Of a stretch of 34,800 bases of DNA, positions 1 to 8,771 are shown piece by piece. The stretch covers positions 1-34,800 of the forward strand of contig JAHFFY010000018.1 of NCBI GenBank assembly GCA_023247705.1, in the 5' to 3' direction. Numbering within the stretch: the stretch's first letter is position 1; every line of letters begins with the position of its first letter. The notes under the pieces were generated by a model. The model did not search any database, was not told the origin of the DNA, and saw only the letters and a program-made list of their open reading frames with translations. The DNA is from Candidatus Omnitrophota bacterium (GTDB lineage Bacteria > Omnitrophota > Gorgyraeia > Zapsychrales > JAHFFX01). The translations under genes were made by a program, and so were the position numbers.

Positions 1-1
1 C

Positions 2-388
2 ATACTCAAGATGGAGTGGTTTAAGCCTGGGGCGATTGTTTGCGATCTTGCCTATCCAAAAAACCTTTCCTACAAATCGACCCGCAAAGATATTTTTGTT
101 TTTTCAGGGGGTCTAGCTTCAGTGCCGACGCCGATTAATACGGGAAATGATATCGGTGTCCCGTCTTCTGATGTGTGCTATGGATGTTTTTGCGAAGTGA
201 TCATATTGGCCCTGGAGCGGCGTTTTGAAAATTTTAGTTTCGGCCGGGGAAATATTACTCTGGAAAAAATGGATGAGATTAGAAAAATGGGGATTAAACA
301 TGGTTTTGAGCTGGCCCCGTTTTTCTGGGCGAAGGGGTTGATCACAAAAGAGGATGTTGAAAATATAAAAAGAGCCGCAATGGTTTAG
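2..388 (+). CDS. Acyl-ACP-reductase-like NAD(P)-dependent dehydrogenase, C-terminal part
   Basis: Open frame entering from the left edge, so only the last ~128 residues are present; the first visible Met is not necessarily the start. The text KPGAIVCDLAYPKN, then a Gly-rich turn, then YGCFCEVIILALERRFE and a closing helical tail ending in KEDVENI, resembles the C-terminus of cyanobacterial-type long-chain acyl-ACP reductases (AAR) and related shikimate-dehydrogenase-fold proteins. Those enzymes reduce acyl-ACP to fatty aldehyde through a cysteine thioester; whether the cysteine-bearing part is intact cannot be judged here. It lies 34 bases upstream of an NAD-dependent reductase gene and in the same direction as the two ketosynthases, which suits a lipid-modifying cluster. 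The family call is by recalled motif similarity; another Rossmann dehydrogenase is possible. Confidence 0.6.
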   Translation: MLKMEWFKPGAIVCDLAYPKNLSYKSTRKDIFVFSGGLASVPTPINTGNDIGVPSSDVCYGCFCEVIILALERRFENFSFGRGNITLEKMDEIRKMGIKHGFELAPFFWAKGLITKEDVENIKRAAMV

Positions 389-422
389 AAGCACAATTTT
401 GGGCGGGAGAAGATAAAAAAAG

Positions 423-1436
423 ATGAAGGTTTTAGTGACCGGAGGGACAGGTTTTATCGGATCAGCGGTTATCAGGCATCTGTTGGCCGCCGGGCATGAT
501 GTAAGAATATTGGCCCGAACAAAAAAGAATCGGTATCTTCTCGATGGCCTTGATGTTGAAATTGTTGATGGCAATATCACTTCGATTGAAGCTGTAAAAA
601 AAGCCGTTAAGGGTTGTTCTGTTGTATTTGATCTTGCCGCAGTTTATGCTTTTTACCCTTTTTGGGAAAAAGAGGCCAAGTCCATGTATCGAATCAATGT
701 CGAAGGGACGCGGAATCTGCTTAATTGTGCTTTGGAATATGGCGTCAAACGGTTTATCCATACCAGTACGATCGCAACTATCAGCAAACGTTCTGATGGC
801 CAACCTTCGGATGAACAAACGGGTTTTAACTTTAAAGAAGCCAGTCACTATGCCCGTTCCAAACATATGGCTGAACAGGAAGTTTTAAATTTCTGTCAAA
901 AAGGTTTGAACGCGGTCATTCTTAATCCGGGGATTGTCTTCGGGGAAAGAGATTATAAACCCACGCCTTCAGGAGAGATTATTGTTAAATTCTTAAATCG
1001 ACAATATCCTGTCTATTTTGATACGATTTGGTCAGTCGTTGATGTTGATGATGTGGCCCACGCCCATGTGGCGGCCATACAAAAGGGAGAGACAGGGCAG
1101 CGTTATATTTTGTGTGACAAAAATTGTTATTCTATGAAGGAATTATTTCATTTGTTACAGAAAGTATCAGGTGTTCCAGCCCCTAAAATGAAAATTTCTC
1201 ATACTTTTTTGTCGATTTTTGTGTATCTGGATGAATGGTTTTCTTGCAAAATATTGAATAAGAAGCCTTTAATACCATCGGAGGGCCTTAAGTTTTGCAG
1301 GAATTTTGTTACGTACGATAACAAAAGGGCTGTTAAAGAGTTAGGGTATATGCCTACACCCATTGAAGAGACATTACGTAAAGCGGTTAACTGGTACAGA
1401 AACAATGGGTATATCAAAAATATGCGTGAATCCTAA
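423..1436 (+). CDS. NAD-dependent epimerase/reductase, extended SDR, HpnA/dihydroflavonol-reductase-like
   Basis: A 337-residue extended short-chain dehydrogenase. The N-terminus has the Rossmann motif TGGTGFIGS (residues 6-14), followed by an acidic residue region after the second strand, a FDLAAVY segment, and the catalytic YARSK (YxxxK) near residue 143. The pattern KPTPSG followed later by a GQRYIL strand is typical of HpnA-like 'hopanoid-associated sugar epimerases' and OleD/dihydroflavonol-4-reductase relatives, which act on sugars or beta-keto/hydroxy lipids. The C-terminal half (VDVDDVAHAH, then a ELGYMPTPIEETL tail) is complete. A GGAG-like ribosome site precedes the ATG. It follows the AAR-like gene closely and is followed one base later by the formyltransferase, so they are probably co-transcribed. 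The substrate is not predictable; a keto-lipid reductase is an inference from neighbours. Confidence 0.8.
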   Translation: MKVLVTGGTGFIGSAVIRHLLAAGHDVRILARTKKNRYLLDGLDVEIVDGNITSIEAVKKAVKGCSVVFDLAAVYAFYPFWEKEAKSMYRINVEGTRNLLNCALEYGVKRFIHTSTIATISKRSDGQPSDEQTGFNFKEASHYARSKHMAEQEVLNFCQKGLNAVILNPGIVFGERDYKPTPSGEIIVKFLNRQYPVYFDTIWSVVDVDDVAHAHVAAIQKGETGQRYILCDKNCYSMKELFHLLQKVSGVPAPKMKISHTFLSIFVYLDEWFSCKILNKKPLIPSEGLKFCRNFVTYDNKRAVKELGYMPTPIEETLRKAVNWYRNNGYIKNMRES

Positions 1437-1437
1437 T

Positions 1438-2340
1438 ATGGTTGACAATGTAAATAATAAAGAAAATGATATTCGTCCAGTTTTGATCATCTACCCGACG
1501 TTATTTTCTTTGCTGATATTAAATTATTTAGTTTACCAGAAAAAGGTTAAGTTTGCCGGTGTCATTTTATCTGTAGCACATATAAAGACTAAGGGCGTCA
1601 GTTTTTCTTTCCCAGAGTCCTCATATATTTTATTAAGAAGAACAGGAGTTTGGTATGCAACGTACCTATTATTTATGATTAAAGGCGCTTATCTTTTTTT
1701 ATTGTTTTGGCGGATTTCTGGTTTTTTTACAGGAAAAAAAGTAGAATTAAGGACATTTTCAAAAATATTCAAGGAATACGGTATTCCTGTATTTAAAAGT
1801 GAAGATATCAACAATGAAGCGGCTGTAAACTTTATGAGAGATATCAACGCAAATTTTATCGTTTCGATATACAACAATCAAATCTTAAGGTACCAAACGT
1901 GTAAGAAGTTCACGTATGGAGCCATTGGGATCCATAATTCCTATCTTCCTGATTTTGGCGGGCTGGATGCAGCTTTTGAGGGGTTATTCCATTTTGTAAA
2001 AGAAACAGGAACGACCGCGCATTATGTGGATACAGGTATTGATACCGGGGATGTTATTTGCCAGGAGAAGATTTCCATTGATCCTATGGATACGGTATTT
2101 TCGTTAAATATTCGTCAGTGGATCAAAGGTGCCCAAATGATTCCGCTTGTTCTTGATCAAATCGAGAAAGGCAATGTCAAAGTTAAGAAACAGGACTTCA
2201 GCAAAGTTCAATATCCATACCAATCATTTCCGAGTAAAGAAAGAGTCAAAGAGTTTCACCGAAAACAAAAGAATTGTATTCGTTTAAGAGAAGTCTTTAT
2301 ACTTAATGAATTCTTATGTAACGTATTTGGTGTGAGATAA
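1438..2340 (+). CDS. Formyltransferase family protein (methionyl-tRNA formyltransferase fold)
   Basis: Uses 10-formyl-tetrahydrofolate-type chemistry if the family assignment is right. I take the ATG at 1438, one base after the preceding stop; the reading frame is open further upstream to an ATG at 1363, but that would overlap the epimerase by 74 bases. Counting from 1438, the formyltransferase triad is visible: Asn146/147 in VSIYNNQIL, His166 in GIHNSYLPDFGG (HxSxLPxxxG signature) and Asp198 or 202 in YVDTGIDTGDV. The N-terminus (VLIIYP... then LNYLVYQKKVKFAGVILS) is a Rossmann-like start. The ~300-residue length and lack of an obvious tRNA-binding C-terminal domain argue against a true Fmt; sugar- or lipid-amine formyltransferases are more likely. 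The gene is visibly more AT-rich than the ketosynthases and the riboflavin operon. Confidence 0.75.
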   Translation: MVDNVNNKENDIRPVLIIYPTLFSLLILNYLVYQKKVKFAGVILSVAHIKTKGVSFSFPESSYILLRRTGVWYATYLLFMIKGAYLFLLFWRISGFFTGKKVELRTFSKIFKEYGIPVFKSEDINNEAAVNFMRDINANFIVSIYNNQILRYQTCKKFTYGAIGIHNSYLPDFGGLDAAFEGLFHFVKETGTTAHYVDTGIDTGDVICQEKISIDPMDTVFSLNIRQWIKGAQMIPLVLDQIEKGNVKVKKQDFSKVQYPYQSFPSKERVKEFHRKQKNCIRLREVFILNEFLCNVFGVR

Positions 2341-2373
2341 ATTAATTGAGAGTAATGAATAAGGATGTAAATA

Positions 2374-4530
2374 ATGTTTTCTCCCTCTAATTATTTTTTT
2401 AATATTCATGCCTTGCCATTCTTTGTATCGGGAGCTTTAATTACGATTGAGGCCGCTTTTGTTTATTTTCAAAATAGAAAATCTCTCATCAATATTGGAT
2501 TTGCAACTGTTACAGTTTGCGCGGGGTTTTGGCTTGTTGGGATCGGATTAATTTATTCTTCCTCGCATGAAACAGCCGCCCTCATCTGGTCGCGGTATTT
2601 TTGCTGGCTGGGCATTATATTTATTTCACCAAGTGTTTATTTATTTTCTACAGTATGGAAAGATAAATCATTGAAGAAAGCAAGGCCAGTGATACTTTTT
2701 AATTATACTGTCGCTCTTGTATTTTATGTGATTTGTATTGCCACTTCTTCGCTTGTGAAGGGATTATGGTCGTATTCCTGGGGTTTTTATCCCAAGGCTG
2801 GAATGGTACAGAATTATTTTATGGTTTGGTATGTTATTCTTATGATATTATCGTTTCGTAATTTTATTCAGAATTATATATATGAAGACGTTGAAATACA
2901 TAAAAAACATACCGGATTTGTTATTTTGGCGTTCATATTCGGTGGGATTGGCGGATCCTTAGATTATTTAGGAAATTACGGTATTGCTCTTTATCCTTCT
3001 GGTAGTTTTTGCGTTTTATTGTTCTCCACAGTGATTGCATACTCCATCGTTAATTATCGATTGATGGACATTGAGACCGTTTTGCATAAAACAGCCCTGT
3101 GGATTTTGTCTTTCTCTTTGATCGTGGTTCCGATCCTGATGGTCTACCAGTGGGTTTTCCCTCACATAAAAAGCTCAACTGTTCTTCAATTCATTTTTGT
3201 ATCCCTCTATTTTGTTGTCTTTGCGGTTTATTTACGTTTGATCCAGCCGAAAGTCGACCATTTCTTCCAGAGGCGCAAGGCAAATTTTGAAGAAATTTCT
3301 AATCAATTTATCAGTGATTTGGTTCATTTGAAAGGCCTTGACAGCCTTATCCAGCGGCTCGAAGAAACTATTACTAATACTTTGTATCCGCAAGGGATCG
3401 ATATCTTTATTTATGATGAAAAAAAAAAGAATTATCATATGATTAATAGGAATGCGGCGGCAAATCGGGTGTCTCAATTTCCGGTTGGAAATGAATTTTT
3501 GATATGGTTAAATAGGAATAATAGTATTGTTCATAAAGAGTTCGTAGACACTGATCCGAAATATGCTGCCATCAAAGACGTGGCCAGGGATTATTTTGAT
3601 TCCACAGGGGCCATGGTGGTGATCCCTTTGGTTTTAAACGAACGGTTGCTAGGGGTTATTAACTTAGGAAAGAAGGCAAACTTAAGACGTTATAACGCGG
3701 TGGATTTTCATTTCTTAACCACCATGAAAAATCAATCGGCGATTGCTATTTCCAATTCACTCATTTATCAAAATATCGAAGAGCAGGTTAAAGAGAGAAC
3801 GAGAGAATTGGTCGAAGTGCAGAAACAGCTTGTTCAGGCCGAAAAATTAGCCACCGTCGGTACCCTTTCGGGTGGCGTTGCCCATGAAATCAATAATCCT
3901 TTAACTGCGATCTTGACTAACGTTCAGATGCTTCTGACATTTAGTGAAAGCACAGACGCAAAAATGGACAGGGAGGCTTTGGAGATCATTGAAGAAGCCA
4001 CGCAACGCTGCCGGACAATCGTTCAGAAAATGATGGCCTATGCCAAAAAGCCCCTGGAATCCGATCAGGTGGCCAAGATAGATCTATCTGATGTCTTGCA
4101 AAAAGCGGTCTCCTTTATTAATTATCAGTTGGAACAGGACAGTATCCAAATTGATATTGATGCGCATCAATCCCCTTATTCGGTTATGGGAAACGGGAAT
4201 GAACTGGAGCAGGTTCTGACAAATTTGATTTTAAACGCCCGCGATGCCATAATGGAGACTAAACAAAAGGGAAAAATTCAGATAACTCTTTCCAAGAATG
4301 AAAGGTATATCAAGGTTAGAGTTAAGGATGAAGGAATTGGGATCTCGGAAGAGCATATGGCCAAGATCTTTGATCCATTTTTTACAACCAAAGATGTGGG
4401 GAAAGGATTGGGTTTGGGCCTTTCTATTTGTCAATCTATCATTGAAAAGCATCAGGGACAGATTACGGTCGAATCAAAGCCAGGGGAGGGGGCTGCGTTT
4501 ACCGTCCATTTGCCCTGGTATTCCGGTTGA
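2374..4530 (+). CDS. Membrane sensor histidine kinase with 7TM-type N-terminus and GAF domain
   Basis: A 718-residue kinase. Residues 1 to ~295 carry about eight to nine hydrophobic helices (for example around [17 protein letters not shown] and FILAFIFGG-like stretches), resembling the 'histidine kinase N-terminal 7TM' class. Residues ~310-470 read as a GAF domain, followed by a short coiled linker ([18 protein letters not shown]). The H-box [11 protein letters not shown] places the phospho-accepting His at 504; the N-box is [10 protein letters not shown]; the G boxes are DEGIGI and GLGLGLS, ending FTVHLPW. Layout recalls PrsK-type kinases, but the cognate regulator here has no output domain. 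A receiver gene follows 94 bases later. Placement between the reductase genes and the ketosynthases suggests control of that cluster, which is inference. Confidence 0.92.
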   Translation: MFSPSNYFFNIHALPFFVSGALITIEAAFVYFQNRKSLINIGFATVTVCAGFWLVGIGLIYSSSHETAALIWSRYFCWLGIIFISPSVYLFSTVWKDKSLKKARPVILFNYTVALVFYVICIATSSLVKGLWSYSWGFYPKAGMVQNYFMVWYVILMILSFRNFIQNYIYEDVEIHKKHTGFVILAFIFGGIGGSLDYLGNYGIALYPSGSFCVLLFSTVIAYSIVNYRLMDIETVLHKTALWILSFSLIVVPILMVYQWVFPHIKSSTVLQFIFVSLYFVVFAVYLRLIQPKVDHFFQRRKANFEEISNQFISDLVHLKGLDSLIQRLEETITNTLYPQGIDIFIYDEKKKNYHMINRNAAANRVSQFPVGNEFLIWLNRNNSIVHKEFVDTDPKYAAIKDVARDYFDSTGAMVVIPLVLNERLLGVINLGKKANLRRYNAVDFHFLTTMKNQSAIAISNSLIYQNIEEQVKERTRELVEVQKQLVQAEKLATVGTLSGGVAHEINNPLTAILTNVQMLLTFSESTDAKMDREALEIIEEATQRCRTIVQKMMAYAKKPLESDQVAKIDLSDVLQKAVSFINYQLEQDSIQIDIDAHQSPYSVMGNGNELEQVLTNLILNARDAIMETKQKGKIQITLSKNERYIKVRVKDEGIGISEEHMAKIFDPFFTTKDVGKGLGLGLSICQSIIEKHQGQITVESKPGEGAAFTVHLPWYSG

Positions 4531-4624
4531 AATTTCTTCGGCACAGAAAACCATCGATTTCAATTGGGAGAGCGTCACTGTTAACCATGCATGATCCGTT
4601 AGGATTCAGCAAAGGAGAAACAAG

Positions 4625-4999
4625 ATGCCTAAAAAAATTTTAGTTATTGATGATGAGGCTATGGTTACGGAGAGCGTAAAAAAGCTCTTAAAAAAATCAG
4701 GCTATGAAGTTGAAATTGCTCATAGCGGTGCAGAGGCCATAAAAAAAATCAAAGATGCTAATTTTAATCTTATCATCTCCGACATAAGAATGCCGGGGGA
4801 AGACGGTATAGAAATTATCAAGAATATCAGATCCTATTTGCGAGAAAATAAAAGAGACCTGATCCCGGAAATATTAATTACCGGTTACGCCAGTCAGGAC
4901 AAATACAAAAGCGCTATTGAATTAAAAGTGCGTGCCTATCTTAATAAACCGTTTGATATCAAAGAACTATTGGAAAAAATAAAAGAAATTTTAAGTTAA
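4625..4999 (+). CDS. Stand-alone receiver-domain response regulator (CheY-like)
   Basis: A 124-residue protein consisting of one receiver domain only. Acidic pocket Asp9-Asp10, phospho-accepting Asp53 in ISDIRMPGEDG, Thr86 in LITGYAS and Lys108 in LNKPF are all in place. It ends right after the last helix (LLEKIKEIL), so there is no DNA-binding or enzymatic output domain. The start is supported by AAGGAG about ten bases upstream. It is the likely partner of the kinase just before it; the next gene, the degenerate ketosynthase, begins about 30 bases after its stop, so all may share a transcript. A single-domain receiver must act by protein contact or in a phosphorelay with a partner outside this window. 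Confidence 0.93.
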   Translation: MPKKILVIDDEAMVTESVKKLLKKSGYEVEIAHSGAEAIKKIKDANFNLIISDIRMPGEDGIEIIKNIRSYLRENKRDLIPEILITGYASQDKYKSAIELKVRAYLNKPFDIKELLEKIKEILS

Positions 5000-5029
5000 A
5001 AGTAAAATAGTGAAGCTCAATAAAAGATT

Positions 5030-6262
5030 ATGGAAAAACGTATTGTGATTACAGGGATTGGGGTTGTTTCTCCCAATGGGGTAGGAAAAGATGATTTCTG
5101 GCAGGGCATTAAGAAAGGCCGGTCAGGCATCAAGCCCATCACCATTTTTGATCCCAGTTTTTATAAAACAAAACTTGCCGGAGAAATCTCGGATTTTTCT
5201 CCGGAGGAATTTTTAGGCTCACAGGGGCTGAAAAATTTTGACCGGGCAACCAAGCTTGTTTGCTCGGCCGCGAAACTTGCATTAGACGATTCCGGATTTC
5301 AAATTACTGAACAAAATACGGAGGATGTCGGGGTCGTCACCGGAACAACGCTTGCTTTTTGGAGTATCGCCGAGATAAGTCGCGAAATTGTGGAAGATGG
5401 CCCGCAGTTCACAACGGCAGGTATATTTGCCGGCACAACGATCAACAGCGTTTCCAGCCAAATTTCGATTCGTCATAACATTAAGGGATTTAACAGTACG
5501 ATCTCAACGGGGTATACCGCCAGTATGGACGCGCTGAAGTATGCGGTGAATTTTATTAAATTGGGTAGGGCTAAAGCGGTTCTTGTGGCCGGAGTTGAGG
5601 GCTTGACATTTGCGAGCTTTACCGGATTTTATAAAATTGGATTTCTCGCGGGTATTAACGGCGAAGAGGTGTCCTGCCCGTTTGATAAAAGAAGAAACGG
5701 AATAGTCCTGAGTGAAGCGGCCGGTGTCATATTGATTGAGGAGGAAGAGCACGCGAGGGCGAGGAAGGCCAATATTTATGCGGAACTGGCTGCGGTTGAA
5801 AATACATTTTATGCCTTTCGTGCTGCAAAATATGACCCGAAGGCAAGGGGTATTACTAAGACCATGTTCAAGGCCCTGGATAACGCGGGGCTGCAGGAAG
5901 AAGAAATTGATTATATTTCGGCTTCTGCCAATTCGGTTCCGCAACAGGACATGCTGGAGACCATGGCCATCAAGGAAGTTTTTAATATCTATGCTTCCCA
6001 AATACCGGTGAGCGCCCTTAAATCCATGGTGGGGGAAAGCGTCAGTGCCGCAGGCGTTTTGCAGATCGTGGCTGCGATCGGGTCTTTGCAGCAATCGTTT
6101 ATTCCTCCAACGATTAATTACAAAGAAAAGGATTCTGCGTGCGACCTGAACTATGTGCCCAATACCGCACAGAAGATGGATGTTGAGAATATTTTGATCA
6201 ATAATTTCGGTCCTGGAGGTAGCAACGCAACTGTTATTATCAAAAAATATAAAAGTGGATAG
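5030..6262 (+). CDS. Degenerate beta-ketoacyl synthase (chain-length-factor / KS-beta-like)
   Basis: A 410-residue thiolase-fold protein of FabF type from VITGIGVVSPNG at the N-terminus to the C-terminal NNFGPGGSNATVIIKK. All three catalytic positions are replaced: the nucleophile Cys is Tyr162 (in ISTGYTASMDA, where active enzymes read STACASS), the first His is Ser299 (ISASANSVP, normally NAHGTST) and the second His is Glu336 (KSMVGESVSA, normally KSMxGH). The structural Lys331 and Gly-rich elements are kept, so the fold seems intact and the frame is undamaged. This is the pattern of KS-beta/chain-length factors of type II polyketide and aryl-polyene systems, which pair with an active KS-alpha. 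The next gene is exactly such an active partner. The order (beta before alpha) is the reverse of classic actinobacterial clusters. Confidence 0.88.
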   Translation: MEKRIVITGIGVVSPNGVGKDDFWQGIKKGRSGIKPITIFDPSFYKTKLAGEISDFSPEEFLGSQGLKNFDRATKLVCSAAKLALDDSGFQITEQNTEDVGVVTGTTLAFWSIAEISREIVEDGPQFTTAGIFAGTTINSVSSQISIRHNIKGFNSTISTGYTASMDALKYAVNFIKLGRAKAVLVAGVEGLTFASFTGFYKIGFLAGINGEEVSCPFDKRRNGIVLSEAAGVILIEEEEHARARKANIYAELAAVENTFYAFRAAKYDPKARGITKTMFKALDNAGLQEEEIDYISASANSVPQQDMLETMAIKEVFNIYASQIPVSALKSMVGESVSAAGVLQIVAAIGSLQQSFIPPTINYKEKDSACDLNYVPNTAQKMDVENILINNFGPGGSNATVIIKKYKSG

Positions 6263-6309
6263 GATGGAGACTCAGGGATCATACAATAATGTTTAGGAGT
6301 AAGATCAAC

Positions 6310-7527
6310 ATGGGAAATGAGGGACGACGGGTTGTAGTTACCGGAATAGGAATTGTTTCTTCGGTCGGCATTGGCCGGGACGCCTTTTGGGAGTCGATTA
6401 TTAATGGCAAATCCGGCATCAGCGAAGTCACCTCGATAGATACATCAGGATACCGGTGTCATCGGGGAGGAGAAGTCAAGAATTTTAAACCGGAAGATTA
6501 TATTTCCAGAAGGAAAATCAGGTTTTTGGGACGATCCTCCCAGTTGGCCATTGCGGCCGGATCACAGGCCCTGACTGACGCAAAGTTGATCAATAAAGAA
6601 ACTGTCCAGCGGGATATGGGTGTGGTTGTCGGAACGACAACAGGCGAGCAACCTCTTGAACAATTGTTGTCGGCTTGGGCTAAGGGCGGATTGAAAAATA
6701 TTGACCGAAATAAAGTTTTTCAAGCCGCGGCAAATAATATTTCAGAAAATGTCGGTATGGAATTTAAGACATGTGGGCAGAATTATCTTATTCCCACGGC
6801 CTGTGCTGCCGGCAATTACGCGATCGGATGCGGGTATGATTTGATCAAGAGCGGAGACCTGAATTTTGCTCTGGTTGGTGGAGCGGATGCCTTCTCAACG
6901 GTTGCCTTTACCGGTTTTCAGAGGATTTACGCGATGTCTCCCGATGTCGTGCGTCCGTTTGACAAGAACCGGAAAGGAATGATGCTTGGCGAGGGAGCTG
7001 GGATGCTTTTACTGGAGACTTACAAATCGGCGGTTAAACGCGGCGTTCATATCTATGCCGAAATTTTAGGCTACGGCCTTTCCTGCGATGCCTTTCATGC
7101 CACCGTCCCGAACTCCCGAGGGATCAGCAGGGCCATGGAAAAGGCTTTGCTTGAAACGGGTTTGACATACAAGGATGTGGATTATATCTGCGCGCATGGG
7201 ACAGGCACTGTTTCGAATGATAAGACGGAGTGCCAGGCCATCAAAGATGTCTTTCAAGAGCGGTCCAAGGAAATTTTGGTCAGTTCTATAAAATCAATGA
7301 TGGGGCATCCTATGGGCGCGTCATCGGTCATTGAAGCCGCGGCCTGCTGCCTGGCTGTCCAAAACCAGATTGTTCCACCGACGATCAATTTTGAAAATCC
7401 CGATCCCGAGTGCGATATCGATTGCGTTGCCAATAAAGCCAGGAAGACGAAAATCAGGATTATCCTGAATAACGGTTTTGCTTTTGGCGGGAATAATGCA
7501 TGTGTCGTTGTAAAAAAGATTGAGTAG
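6310..7527 (+). CDS. Beta-ketoacyl-ACP synthase, FabF/KS-alpha-like, catalytically intact
   Basis: Elongating condensing enzyme that joins malonyl-ACP to an acyl chain. I choose ATG 6310 because AGGAG sits ten bases before it; an in-frame ATG at 6289 adds seven residues and has no ribosome site. Counting from 6310, Cys165 (PTACAAGNYA), His296 (CAHGTGTVSNDKTE) and His333 (KSMMGHPMGA) form the complete triad, and the GEGAG and C-terminal FGGNNA loops are normal. Length 405 residues is usual for FabF. It follows the catalytically dead ketosynthase by under 50 bases, suggesting a heterodimer. A housekeeping FabF is less likely, because fabG and fabZ lie 8 kb away and no acpP is adjacent. Confidence 0.9.
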   Translation: MGNEGRRVVVTGIGIVSSVGIGRDAFWESIINGKSGISEVTSIDTSGYRCHRGGEVKNFKPEDYISRRKIRFLGRSSQLAIAAGSQALTDAKLINKETVQRDMGVVVGTTTGEQPLEQLLSAWAKGGLKNIDRNKVFQAAANNISENVGMEFKTCGQNYLIPTACAAGNYAIGCGYDLIKSGDLNFALVGGADAFSTVAFTGFQRIYAMSPDVVRPFDKNRKGMMLGEGAGMLLLETYKSAVKRGVHIYAEILGYGLSCDAFHATVPNSRGISRAMEKALLETGLTYKDVDYICAHGTGTVSNDKTECQAIKDVFQERSKEILVSSIKSMMGHPMGASSVIEAAACCLAVQNQIVPPTINFENPDPECDIDCVANKARKTKIRIILNNGFAFGGNNACVVVKKIE

Positions 7528-7610
7528 ATGATCGTTCTCGAATACGATGACAGAATAATAGTTTCCTAAAATCTTACCGCAAGAATTCCTCTTGTTATTC
7601 CTTCCCATGA

Positions 7611-8183
7611 TTAATTATTAAATCGGAATGTTTCAATCGTTTCATAGATCGGACCTTGCGCGGTCAAGGTGCTTTTGATCAGTCTGATGGCCTGGACCGT
7701 TTGCTGCAAGGGTTGGAGGAAGGAAAAATTTTGCATGGTCTTGATCAGGGGTGATTTATTTAACGGAGAACGCACGCGTCCCAAGGTGATGTGTGGTGAG
7801 AAATCGCGTTTTTCTTTGGCAAATCCTAGAATTTGCAAATCATCCTCAATCTTTTGAACAATCTCAACAATTTTTTCTCCCCCCGAGGAAATGCCGACCC
7901 AGATCACTTTCGGGTATTCCGGTTTGGGAAAGACACCTAATTTATTTATTTCCATGGAAAAATTTTGATAGGGAGAGGTGATCTTAGATAAAATCGATTT
8001 GAGTTTCTCTATCTGGTCGGTAGATGTGTCGCCCAAAAATTTTAGAGTCAGGTGAATGTTGTTCGGGGCGACCCATTTGACATCTGCTTTGGCTCTTTGC
8101 AGATGTCGTTGGATTTCCTCCAATTCTTTTTGGATAGAAGCGGTCAGCTCGATGGCAATAAATGTTCTAAGGGAATTGGTCAT
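7611..8183 (-). CDS. thpR: RNA 2',3'-cyclic phosphodiesterase (2H phosphoesterase, ThpR/LigT)
   Basis: A 190-residue 2H-family enzyme acting on 2',3'-cyclic phosphate ends of RNA. The two defining tetrapeptides are present: HLTL at residues 44-47 and HITL at 131-134, with the N-terminal RTFIAIEL strand and the mid GVFPKPEYPKVIWVG strand usual for the family. It is transcribed leftwards, just downstream of pncC (26-base gap); cinA/pncC next to thpR is a common bacterial arrangement, often with recA, which is not present here. It converges on the ketosynthase operon with about 80 bases between the stops and no clear terminator there. Confidence 0.93.
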   Translation of the reverse strand: MTNSLRTFIAIELTASIQKELEEIQRHLQRAKADVKWVAPNNIHLTLKFLGDTSTDQIEKLKSILSKITSPYQNFSMEINKLGVFPKPEYPKVIWVGISSGGEKIVEIVQKIEDDLQILGFAKEKRDFSPHITLGRVRSPLNKSPLIKTMQNFSFLQPLQQTVQAIRLIKSTLTAQGPIYETIETFRFNN

Positions 8184-8209
8184 GGAACGATCTTATGGCG
8201 GAAGCGGTC

Positions 8210-8692
8210 TTATAAAAATTTTAAGAAGAGTTTTAAGGCGGTTGTAGCCGCCTGGTTTTTGATCTGCAGGCGTTTGCCTCTGAATAGACATTGAAGACAG
8301 CGGTTGTCTTCCGCTTTGAGTTTTTTATTCAATGAATTGATTGCGATAAAAGTCAATCCGACCGGTTTACCTGGCTGCGCGCCGCCCGGCCCGGCAATGC
8401 CGGTGATAGCGATCCCGATATCTGTTCGAAAAAATTTACGGATATTTTGGGCCATCTGTTGTGCGACTTCAGCACTCACTGCTCCATGCTTGGCTAATAA
8501 AAGAGGGGAAATTTTTAACAATTTACTCTTTGACTCATTACTGTAGACGACGAGCCCGCATTTAAAGAATTTGGAACTCCCGGGGATGTTGGTCAGGCGG
8601 TGGGAAAGCAGTCCCCCGCTGCAGGATTCCGCAATCGCCAGGGTTTTTTTATTTTTGATCAGAAGTTTCACTATTTTTTCCTCGATCAGCAT
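8210..8692 (-). CDS. pncC: Nicotinamide-nucleotide amidohydrolase (CinA C-terminal domain, PncC)
   Basis: A 160-residue protein equal to the C-terminal CinA domain alone. It would hydrolyse NMN to nicotinate mononucleotide plus ammonia in pyridine nucleotide salvage. Family marks are AESCSGGLLS (residues 21-30), the KHGAVSAEVA stretch and GIAITGIAGPGG followed by KPVGL. The N-terminal CinA (MoaB-like) domain is absent, as in many stand-alone PncC proteins. It is the first gene of a leftward pair with thpR and is divergent from the slyD-like gene, with about 80 AT-rich bases between the starts that must hold both promoters. Confidence 0.92.
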   Translation of the reverse strand: MLIEEKIVKLLIKNKKTLAIAESCSGGLLSHRLTNIPGSSKFFKCGLVVYSNESKSKLLKISPLLLAKHGAVSAEVAQQMAQNIRKFFRTDIGIAITGIAGPGGAQPGKPVGLTFIAINSLNKKLKAEDNRCLQCLFRGKRLQIKNQAATTALKLFLKFL

Positions 8693-8771
8693 GGTATTAT
8701 TATTACAAAATTTTTTATGAAAATCATTATCTATCTTTGCGAATAAGAAAGATCAAAGAAAAGAAAAAATT

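Noticed and set aside
4298-4594. 98-residue + frame overlapping the end of the kinase gene
   Set aside because: Overlaps the kinase ATPase domain in another frame; composition and lack of a start site argue against it.
5504-6094. 196-residue open frame on the - strand opposite the first ketosynthase
   Set aside because: Antisense shadow: no recognisable motifs, no ribosome site, and the + strand has a clear family match.
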